Below are positions 1 through 6,039 of a DNA stretch of 37,885 nt, piece by piece (within the stretch, counting starts at the first letter, position 1; each line of letters opens with the position of its first letter). This DNA is from Phycisphaerae bacterium (GTDB taxonomy: Bacteria; Planctomycetota; Phycisphaerae; UBA1845), in assembly GCA_029260135.1 (NCBI GenBank), contig JAJDDV010000165.1, positions 1-37,885 on the forward strand. Reading direction: 5' to 3'. The notes under the pieces were generated by a model. It made no database searches and was not told where the DNA came from. It was given only the letters and a program-made list of their open reading frames with translations. Position numbers and translations under genes: made by a program.

Positions 1-312
1 GACGGCCGGGTACGTCCGCAGCCACTCGGCTGGGGTCTTGAAGACCGGGGACGTAGACGTGTCTTGGAGAAGGGCCCGGTTGTGATCGACCGGATCGGCG
101 ACCCGCGGCTCGCCGACGTACTTCGCCACGCCGCCCTCGCAGGCCGGCTCGACCAGGAGGGCGACCGGCTCCGTACCGGCCGGGGGTACGATCGGCAGAT
201 AGCGGCAGCCTGGGCCGTCTACGGGCTCGGCGGGCGCAGCCGCGGAGGTCGATTCGACCTGCGATTGGGTTTGTTCAAAGGCAGTTCGATTCGCCCGCGC
301 GAACGCAACCAT
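1..312 (-). CDS. Unidentified protein, N-terminal 104 residues (runs off the window)
   Basis: An open minus-strand frame starts at ATG 312-310 and stays open to the window edge. An in-frame TAA lies two codons upstream (318-316), so this ATG is the first possible start in the frame. Codons are GC-rich at third positions, like the real genes nearby. The product begins MVAFARANRTAFEQ, is rich in Pro, Ala and Glu, has no signal peptide or membrane segment, and contains a short GPGCRYLPIV stretch. No Shine-Dalgarno stands out. I do not recognise the family, and the rest of the gene lies outside the window. The competing plus-strand frames here have arginine-rich shadow composition. Confidence 0.5.
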   Translation of the reverse strand, partial: MVAFARANRTAFEQTQSQVESTSAAAPAEPVDGPGCRYLPIVPPAGTEPVALLVEPACEGGVAKYVGEPRVADPVDHNRALLQDTSTSPVFKTPAEWLRTYPAV

Positions 313-478
313 GCGTTAACCCGAACGCGAGACCTGGCCAGAGACACCGAGACTTTCGACCCAGGCGAACGGCGGTCGGCGTATGGTGGGCTCGGGACGC
401 GTCGCGCGGCGGTGGGGGAGAGAGACGACGGAACCCCGGAACAGGCGTAAGCCCTCGCGCCGCTTGGCGTTAAAACGA

Positions 479-508
479 GAACGCCGGCGCGTCTCTGCAC
501 CGGCGTTC
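479..508 (-). terminator. Intrinsic terminator downstream of tRNA-fMet
   Basis: A perfect 9-bp stem (GAACGCCGG at 479-487 with CCGGCGTTC at 500-508) encloses a 12-nt loop. Read on the minus strand it is followed by CTCGTTTTAA, which supplies the U-tract. It lies about 45 nt past the tRNA 3' end, so it most simply terminates that transcript. Confidence 0.7.
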
Positions 509-552
509 GTAGATAACCCTCAGGTCGGCGGATTTCGCACCGACACGTTAAC

Positions 553-625
553 TAGCGGGGGCAGGACTCGAACCTGCGACCTCCGGGTTATGAGCCCGAC
601 GAGCTGCCAACTGCTCTACCCCGCA
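553..625 (-). tRNA. Initiator tRNA-fMet (CAT)
   Basis: The minus strand folds as a cloverleaf with anticodon CAT (plus positions 592-590) in the loop CTCATAA. Initiator hallmarks are visible: three consecutive G-C pairs next to the anticodon loop (CGGG/CCCG) and no Watson-Crick pair at 1:72, where T faces T instead of the C/A of E. coli. The T-arm has GGTTCGAGTCC and the discriminator is A. CCA is not encoded, because the genomic sequence continues GTT. The body is 73 nt, one shorter than E. coli fMet because of the D-loop. It has its own promoter and terminator and appears monocistronic. Confidence 0.95.
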
Positions 626-637
626 ATCGAGGTCGGA

Positions 638-666
638 ACACTAACCGACCGTCCGACGCCGGTCAA
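638..666 (-). promoter_or_regulatory. Sigma70-like promoter of tRNA-fMet
   Basis: On the minus strand TTGACC (666-661) is separated by exactly 17 nt from TAGTGT (643-638). Initiation would fall a few bases before the mature tRNA 5' end at 625. The -35 is near consensus, while the -10 is weak with three of six matches. Confidence 0.5.
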
Positions 667-864
667 CCTCTCTAATATCGACATTCCCTCGCCCCAGACT
701 CGCGTCGATCCCGCCATCCAAGTGGCTCCCCCGAGCGATTACTCGAAGCCGCGCCGGACCGACGGTGACCTCCCCCAGGACGCGAAGAAGCCGGCATACC
801 AGCAGAATCATCATCGCCCGCGACCACGCCCCAGACTCTCGCTCTCCGTGCCAATCCCGCACGC
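667..864. other. Gene-free stretch between tRNA-fMet and purD
   Basis: Together with the two flanking promoters this leaves about 320 bp (626-947) without a convincing gene. Open frames cross it on both strands, but they are rich in Arg, Pro and Ser, have no Shine-Dalgarno, and one runs straight through the tRNA. No repeat or RNA structure stands out. It acts as a divergent intergenic region. Confidence 0.6.
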
Positions 865-893
865 TTGCTCACATCCTTTTAGGCTCGTACATT
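865..893 (+). promoter_or_regulatory. Sigma70-like promoter of purD
   Basis: TTGCTC (865-870), a 17-bp spacer and TACATT (888-893) precede purD by about 55 nt. This supports the downstream ATG at 948 as the start, because a longer frame opening near 765 would begin upstream of the promoter. Confidence 0.5.
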
Positions 894-947
894 GCCGCGG
901 CGGCATCGGGCCGCACCTTCGTGGCGCATTATCGGGAAGCAATCGCC

Positions 948-2231
948 ATGCGAATCATGATCATCGGTGGGGGAGGGCGCGAACACGCGCTGGCACACCT
1001 TCTGGCTAGATCCAACCGAGTGTCTGAGATCCTCTGTGTACCCGGAAACGCCGGCACAGCGGCCGTCTCGACCAACGTGTCGATCGATGTTAGCGATCAT
1101 GCAGCCCTGATCGATTTCGCCCGAGAGTCCGGCGTCGAGCTGACTGTCGTCGGACCGGAAGCACCGCTCTGCCAAGGCGTCGTCGACGCCTTCGAGGCGG
1201 AAGGGCTTCGAATCTTCGGACCGACAGCCGCCGCCGCTCGCATCGAGGGCGACAAGGCGTACGCCAAGCGACTGATGAAGATCGCCCATGTTCCCACGGC
1301 AGAGGCACGCATTTTCGAGCACCACGACGCCGCCAGGGCCTACGTGGCGACACGCGACGCCGGCGTAGTCGTCAAAGCCGCCGGTCTCGCCGCAGGCAAG
1401 GGCGTCATCGTCTGCAGCGACCCGGCCGACGCCCTGAACGAACTCGAACGCATTATGGTCGATCGCGCGTTCGGCGATGCCGGAAACACCGTCGTGGTCG
1501 AGGAGCTGCTCAAGGGGCAGGAACTCTCCGTCTTCGCGCTGGTGGACGGTCAGACGATCTACGTCCTCGAAACCGCCCAAGATCACAAAGCCCTCGGCGA
1601 GGGGGACACCGGCCCGAACACTGGGGGTATGGGCGCCTACAGTCCGGCGCCGATCGCCACGCCCGAAATCATGGCGCAAGTTGAGCGTGATGTTCTCGTT
1701 CCGATCGTCGACGCCCTCCGAAACGACGGCGCACCCTATCGAGGCCTGCTCTACACCGGGCTGATGCTCACCGCCGCCGGCCCCAAGGTGCTCGAATTCA
1801 ATTGCCGCTTCGGCGATCCCGAAGCCCAGGCCGTCCTGCTGCGGCTGGAGTCTGATCTGTTCGAGCTGCTCAACGCCACCGTCCACGGTACGCTCGATGA
1901 GGTCGACGTCCGATTCTCACCAAAACCAGCCGTGTGCGTCGTGATGGCATCCGGTGGGTATCCCGGCAAATACGACTCCGGCAAGGTGATCAAAGGGCTC
2001 GACAAGGCCTCAGCGATGAGCGACGTCTGCGTCTTCCATGCCGGCACCAAGACGCTGGAAGACCTCGTCGTATCAAGCGGCGGCCGCGTGCTCGGTGTGA
2101 CAGCCCTGGGTGATGACCTGGCCGACGCAAAACGCCGGGCGTACGAGGCCGTCGACGCGATCGAGTTCGAAGACAGCTACGTCCGCCGCGACATCGCGGA
2201 CAAGGCGCTGGGGCGACACTTGCCGACATAG
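948..2231 (+). CDS. purD: Phosphoribosylamine--glycine ligase (GAR synthetase)
   Basis: PurD catalyses the second step of purine synthesis: phosphoribosylamine, glycine and ATP give GAR. The product is 427 residues against 429 in E. coli, so it is full length. Visible features are the N-terminal MRIMIIGGGGREHAL (residues 1-15), the ATP-grasp segment with GPNTGGMGAYSP, and the metal/nucleotide-binding EFNCRFGDPEAQ followed by LLRLESDL. The frame is open from about 765, but homology starts exactly at ATG 948, 55 nt after a good promoter, with GGGAAG 9 nt upstream. No other pur gene is adjacent, so it is a lone transcription unit. Family and start are both secure. Confidence 0.97.
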   Translation: MRIMIIGGGGREHALAHLLARSNRVSEILCVPGNAGTAAVSTNVSIDVSDHAALIDFARESGVELTVVGPEAPLCQGVVDAFEAEGLRIFGPTAAAARIEGDKAYAKRLMKIAHVPTAEARIFEHHDAARAYVATRDAGVVVKAAGLAAGKGVIVCSDPADALNELERIMVDRAFGDAGNTVVVEELLKGQELSVFALVDGQTIYVLETAQDHKALGEGDTGPNTGGMGAYSPAPIATPEIMAQVERDVLVPIVDALRNDGAPYRGLLYTGLMLTAAGPKVLEFNCRFGDPEAQAVLLRLESDLFELLNATVHGTLDEVDVRFSPKPAVCVVMASGGYPGKYDSGKVIKGLDKASAMSDVCVFHAGTKTLEDLVVSSGGRVLGVTALGDDLADAKRRAYEAVDAIEFEDSYVRRDIADKALGRHLPT

Positions 2232-2251
2232 AGCGATCTCTGTTTTGTTGA

Positions 2252-2300
2252 CTGAGCCGCGGGCGGAATGAAATCCCGGCCTGTCGGGAGCCCGCGTGAA
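2252..2300. repeat. Palindromic repeat family 1, copy A
   Basis: This is a nested palindrome. The outer stem is CGCGGGC (2258-2264) with GCCCGCG (2290-2296), and the inner stem is TCCCG/CGGGA around GCCTGT. It lies in the purD to lipoprotein gap. Its core CTGAGCCGCGGGCG and CCTGTCGGGAGCC recur with few changes at 7024-7073 and more loosely at 3811-3855. Confidence 0.75.
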
Positions 2301-2381
2301 CTCTGAGGTGTGAAGATGCTCACAGCCGTGCGTGAATCGCACGCTAAGGCCGAACCTGCTCCAGCCAGAAAAGGCGGAAGA

Positions 2382-3767
2382 ATGCCGCGAGCATTCCCAA
2401 TCCAGATACTGCTATTGCCCTGCCTGCTCTTTGGCTGTTCGCGCGCCGATCGTTCGAAGGAGTCCAAGGCTGCTGTCGACGTCGGCGCGCCGCCCATGCC
2501 CACGTTCGACACGCCCGTCGATTACATGGCGTGGCACTTGAAGCGACTCGGTACCGAAGATGCGCCGTGTGCCGAAGACGTGTACGCGCCAATCTACCGC
2601 GAGGATGTCAAATCGGTCTTCGAACCTGAACGCGACCTCCTGGAGAAGCTGAAGACCGCCACGACGAAACCCTGGTCCCCCGACTCCTCGCCGGACTTGG
2701 CCGAATATATTACCGGCCTGGATCATTGTCTTTATGCCTACCACCGCGGCTCGCAAACGCCTGACGTCCGCTGGCTGTGCAAGTCTGACACTTTGTGGGC
2801 CGGCCCCCACATTGAGTTCAAGCCCAGTCGTGTGCTCTCTAAGGCCGTACTTGCACGAGCCTGGATGAACACCAGCGAGCTGAAAGTCGACGGTACGAGA
2901 TTGCTGGACGCCATCAGGACCAACTTCCGTCATGCAGCGCATCGTGAAAACGCCGGATACACGATCGCATTTCTTGTCGCGAACGCCATCCGAGCGGACA
3001 CATACGAGGCCATCCAACACGGCTTGGCGACGGGTGTCTTACGCGGTGATGACGCCAGGGACGTACTATCCCTACTCGATGCCGTTGGCAATCCGGATGC
3101 GCTCGCCGACGCCTTGCGCGGTGATTGGGCAGGTCTGCTGGAGATGGTCCAGACCCTTTACCCCAACGGCCGCTTCTCCGATGCCGCTGCGAAGGCGCTT
3201 GCGGTAGACAAGTACTTGCCCTCGGGCGGGGTCTTCCTACCCGCCCCGGCCAAGACGGCCGCGAGAATCAATGAGTGGTGTCGCCCGATAGCCCAGGCTG
3301 CCACGAAGCCATTGTCTGTTTCCAGATACCGAAGTCTCTTGGCGCATGGTCGCGAACGGGGAGAGTTCGCTGGCAGAAACACGATTCTGTCGCTCTATCT
3401 TCCATCGCACTTGTCCGCATACTCTGCCGCGATGCGCGTCGAGATCCGCCGAAGAGGCACAGCGCTAATGGCCGCGATCCACATCTACAAAGAGGATCAT
3501 GGACGCTGGCCCAAGGCGACCCAGGATCTATCGCTCAGCCCAGAGAAACTGCGAATCGACTTGTTCAGAGGGAACGCCTTTGTCTTCGAGCTTCGCGAAG
3601 GCCAGCCCTGGCTATACAGCGTTGGACTCGACGGTGAAGACAATGGCGGAAACCACGATCCGCGCGCTTGTCGAAGTGAGCGTTTTTCAGGCACCGACTT
3701 CGTATTCCTTCCCATTCAAGAAGATGCCAAGAGACGTGCTCCGGATGGCGGATTGTCGAATCCCTAG
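2382..3767 (+). CDS. Lipoprotein of unknown function with a pseudopilin-like C-terminal segment
   Basis: This gives 461 residues from ATG 2382, chosen because AAGG lies 11 nt upstream and the start places a signal peptide at the N-terminus. The signal has a hydrophobic core (QILLLPCLLFG) ending in LFGC with the lipid cysteine at residue 19, so a membrane-anchored lipoprotein is likely. The middle is helical and unrecognised. The last 110 residues (AAIHIYKEDHGRWP, then WLYSVGLDGEDNGG) resemble the globular tail of GspG/major pseudopilins, where this segment binds calcium. The hydrophobic pilin helix itself is absent. A longer frame from 2310 would bury the signal peptide. The function is not known. 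Confidence 0.75.
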   Translation: MPRAFPIQILLLPCLLFGCSRADRSKESKAAVDVGAPPMPTFDTPVDYMAWHLKRLGTEDAPCAEDVYAPIYREDVKSVFEPERDLLEKLKTATTKPWSPDSSPDLAEYITGLDHCLYAYHRGSQTPDVRWLCKSDTLWAGPHIEFKPSRVLSKAVLARAWMNTSELKVDGTRLLDAIRTNFRHAAHRENAGYTIAFLVANAIRADTYEAIQHGLATGVLRGDDARDVLSLLDAVGNPDALADALRGDWAGLLEMVQTLYPNGRFSDAAAKALAVDKYLPSGGVFLPAPAKTAARINEWCRPIAQAATKPLSVSRYRSLLAHGRERGEFAGRNTILSLYLPSHLSAYSAAMRVEIRRRGTALMAAIHIYKEDHGRWPKATQDLSLSPEKLRIDLFRGNAFVFELREGQPWLYSVGLDGEDNGGNHDPRACRSERFSGTDFVFLPIQEDAKRRAPDGGLSNP

Positions 3768-3810
3768 TCTCCAGTGCTGTCCCGGTGCAGCTCAAGTGAT
3801 CACGTAGCGT

Positions 3811-3855
3811 GCGGCGCGTGAAGTGAAACCCCGGACTGTCGGTGACGCGAGAAGA
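3811..3855. repeat. Palindromic repeat family 1, copy C (divergent)
   Basis: Outer stem CGCGT (3815-3819) pairs with ACGCG (3845-3849). The interior GAAGTGAAACCCCGGACTGT aligns with copy A, with about 19 of 25 core positions shared. The outer arms are shorter and the CTGAGC lead is lost. It follows the lipoprotein gene by about 45 bp. Confidence 0.5.
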
Positions 3856-3862
3856 AACGACA

Positions 3863-3925
3863 CATGGCCGCGCTTCGCTTGGCCATGGCACCCGGCGGCG
3901 TGTGCCGTGTTTATGGCACCCGGCG
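3863..3925. repeat. Palindromic repeat family 2, copy D (two hairpins)
   Basis: The first hairpin is CATGGCC (3863-3869) with GGCCATG (3881-3887) around a CTTCG-containing loop. The second is GTGCC (3902-3906) with GGCAC (3915-3919). A 13-bp direct repeat ATGGCACCCGGCG occurs at 3885-3897 and 3913-3925. The first hairpin shares an identical 18-nt core, GCGCTTCGCTTGGCCATG, with copy E at 23322-23404. Both copies sit just after a gene's stop, so a termination role is possible, though there is no T-tract. Confidence 0.65.
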
Positions 3926-3954
3926 ACGGACCGTCATCATTACTCCCTATTATT

Positions 3955-4002
3955 CTAGTATACTGGTATTACATGATACTGTAAAGATGGGATACTAGCG
4001 TT
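3955..4002 (+). promoter_or_regulatory. Three ATACT motifs at 16-bp spacing upstream of the regulator operon
   Basis: The hexamers TATACT (3959), GATACT (3975) and GATACT (3991) start exactly 16 bp apart in an AT-rich island. An outer inverted pair, CTAGTA (3955-3960) and TACTAG (3993-3998), brackets them, and AGTATACT is itself palindromic. The layout resembles an operator array for the winged-helix protein encoded 106 bp downstream. TATACT could also be a -10 element. No protein binding is known. Confidence 0.45.
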
Positions 4003-4107
4003 CGGATCCCGATGAGCGATCGTTCTACGGCCGCTTGTCGAATTCCACCTCTTGCGAGATGATTGCCCAGCACTTAGAGTCTCCGAATCGTCGCCCAGGA
4101 GATCGCC

Positions 4108-4725
4108 ATGAAGACAAAGACACGCAGCTCAGCCAGCAGCAAGCAAGGTACGCGCAAGACGCCGCGAACAGCGAAATCCACGAAGAAACGTCCCAGCGCA
4201 GGCGTGAAACGCACGAAAAAGGCGGCGACCCGAAAGAAAGCCGCTAGCGCCTCGCGGGCACGCAGCAGCCTGCTTGCGGGGCTCAAGAGGAGTGACGGCT
4301 TGGCCGCTGTTGTCGCGGTATCCGAACGGATTGGCAAGGAACAGCAGCAGCAGCACGAATCGCTGCAGATCCCCGTGGGAAGTGGGGGGGGCGGCGGTGG
4401 GGGGGCTGCGATCCGGCGCGCGGCTGCGAGACTAGCGAAAGTCGCTCCGGCGTTGAGCGCCATCAGCCACGAGCACCGCATCAGGATGATGGCCGAACTC
4501 CTCACCGGACCAAAAACGTATCAGGACTTGCAGAAGTTGACCAAGCTCAAGGCGGGACCGCTGTATCATCACATCAATCAACTTCGCCTGGCTGAGCTGA
4601 TCCTGCCCAAGCAGCGAGACACGTATGAGTTGACGCGCGGAGGCCGAAACTTGATCCTGGCTGCCATGGCCTTGGCACCGCTAATCTCCGACAAACGCCA
4701 ACGACCGAAACGGCCAAATCCATGA
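4108..4725 (+). CDS. ArsR-like winged-helix regulator with histone-H1-like basic tail
   Basis: The product has 205 residues. Residues 1-55 are a Lys/Arg/Ala/Ser/Thr-rich tail (for example TKKRPSAGVKRTKKAATRKK) like the tails of histone H1 and bacterial H1-like proteins. There follow a QQQQ stretch and a poly-Gly linker coded by runs of eight and seven G (4384-4391 and 4399-4405). Residues from about 115 form a winged helix: ALSAISHEHRIRMMAELL, a recognition region KLKAGPLYHHINQLR, then a wing with KQRDTYELTRGGR. The start follows CAGGAG. ATGA at 4722-4725 overlaps the next gene, so the two are co-transcribed and probably translationally coupled. Tail and domain suggest a nucleoid-associated or non-specifically tethered regulator; the target is unknown. 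Confidence 0.85.
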   Translation: MKTKTRSSASSKQGTRKTPRTAKSTKKRPSAGVKRTKKAATRKKAASASRARSSLLAGLKRSDGLAAVVAVSERIGKEQQQQHESLQIPVGSGGGGGGGAAIRRAAARLAKVAPALSAISHEHRIRMMAELLTGPKTYQDLQKLTKLKAGPLYHHINQLRLAELILPKQRDTYELTRGGRNLILAAMALAPLISDKRQRPKRPNP

Positions 4726-5903
4726 GCGATAGGGCGGCGACGGCGGGCGGGGGGGCATTAGAATCGCTGAGTATAGCGGTACTGGAGCCATACTATGGCG
4801 GCTCGCACGCCGCGTTCGTCGACACGCTGGCTCGACACACCAGACACAACCTCACCCTCGCCACGCTCCCCGCGCGCAAGTGGAAATGGCGCATGCGAGG
4901 AGCCTCGGCTTGGTTCGCTCGAGACGGATTCGACTGGTCGCCAAAGGGCGGACCCGATCACATCGACCTGATCCTCACCTGCGACATGCTCAGCGTCGCC
5001 GACCTGCGAGCCCTTCTCCCGCACCACCTGCGAAACCTGCCGATCGTCTGCTACTTCCACGAGAACCAGCTGACCTATCCGATCTCGGACGATCAAACCC
5101 GCGACTTTCAATACGGCATGACCAACATCACGTCCTGCCTCGCATCCGACGCCGTCTGGTTTAACTCGCAGTTCCACCTGGACGACTTTCTGGGTGCCTC
5201 CGCTGATCTGCTTCGAAAGATGCCGGATTTCGTTCCGCAGCAAGCCGGGGCTGAGATCCGCGGCAAAGCCAAGGTTCTGTATCCACCGGTTAACGTCGAG
5301 TCGGGCCAAAGCACCAGCGGGGGGGGGCGAAATGGTCGGACCATACTCTGGCCTCACCGCTGGGAGTTCGACAAGAACCCGGAACCGTTCTTCGAGGCGT
5401 TGCTGCGTCTTGACGACGCGGGGTACGAATTCGACCTCGTGCTGCTCGGCGAGCAGTTTCGAACCGCCCCGCCGGTCTTTGCGTCCGCGTGGCAGCGTCT
5501 ACAGCCGCACATTACCCATGCCGGGTACCTTCCCAGCCGTGACGACTACCTGGCCATGCTCGGGCGCTGCGACCTCGTCGTCAGTACGGCCATCCAAGAG
5601 AACTTCGGCATCGCCGTGATCGAAGCGATCCTCGCCGGGTGTCAGCCCCTGCTCCCGAATCGCCTCGCGTATCCGGAGATCATCCCCGAGCAGCATCATG
5701 CACAGTGCCTCTACCCAAACGACACCGGACTGTTCAAGGTTCTCCGCGACTGGCTCAACGGACGAAACCGCATGACTCCTGAGGCTATGACCGCGCTGAC
5801 GACGTCACTTGATGCCCGATTCGGCCCAGATCAGGCCGTTTCAGAGCTGGACGACGCTCTAGGTGCGGTTTGGGAGGCCTCAAGGGCGATGATTGGCCGA
5901 TAA
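4722..5903 (+). CDS. tRNA-queuosine alpha-mannosyltransferase-like glycosyltransferase (DUF3524/GT4)
   Basis: This 393-residue protein is clearly related to vertebrate GTDC1/QTMAN, which adds mannose to queuosine-34 of tRNA-Asp. The characteristic N-terminal blocks are EPYYGGSHAAFVDTL, TLPARKWKWRMRGAS, YFHENQLTYPI and RDFQYGMTNITSCLASDAVW. The C-terminal half is a GT4 Rossmann domain with ILWPHRWEFDKNPEPF, a GEQF loop and the ENFGIAVIEAILAG donor-binding helix. Codons of runs G7 (4749-4755) and G9 (5319-5327) encode short Gly stretches. It overlaps the upstream regulator by 4 nt and converges on mnmA, another wobble-base modification gene. The family call is strong. The bacterial substrate is inferred, and a different acceptor is possible. 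Confidence 0.88.
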   Translation: MSDRAATAGGGALESLSIAVLEPYYGGSHAAFVDTLARHTRHNLTLATLPARKWKWRMRGASAWFARDGFDWSPKGGPDHIDLILTCDMLSVADLRALLPHHLRNLPIVCYFHENQLTYPISDDQTRDFQYGMTNITSCLASDAVWFNSQFHLDDFLGASADLLRKMPDFVPQQAGAEIRGKAKVLYPPVNVESGQSTSGGGRNGRTILWPHRWEFDKNPEPFFEALLRLDDAGYEFDLVLLGEQFRTAPPVFASAWQRLQPHITHAGYLPSRDDYLAMLGRCDLVVSTAIQENFGIAVIEAILAGCQPLLPNRLAYPEIIPEQHHAQCLYPNDTGLFKVLRDWLNGRNRMTPEAMTALTTSLDARFGPDQAVSELDDALGAVWEASRAMIGR

Positions 5904-6039
5904 TAACCTGCCACGCCAGACCCCATGTCGAACGTCCCATAACGGATGTTACGTTGCATTGAGGGTGGGGCGGGTGATGCTGACCTGAATTCCGACGCTT
6001 CCACGGACGCCGGCGAACAGATCACCGGGCAGGACCCGA

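Noticed and set aside
383..1009. Plus-strand 208-codon frame across the tRNA
   Set aside because: It reads through the antisense of tRNA-fMet, is Arg/Pro/Ser-rich, has no RBS and overlaps the purD start.
879..1886. Minus-strand 335-codon frame opposite purD
   Set aside because: It mirrors purD in a high-GC frame, is rich in Gly/Val/Asp as expected of an antisense shadow, and has no recognisable motif or RBS.
2244..2260. TTGACT near 2248 as a -35 for the lipoprotein gene
   Set aside because: No acceptable -10 lies 16-19 bp downstream; that sequence belongs to the palindromic repeat.
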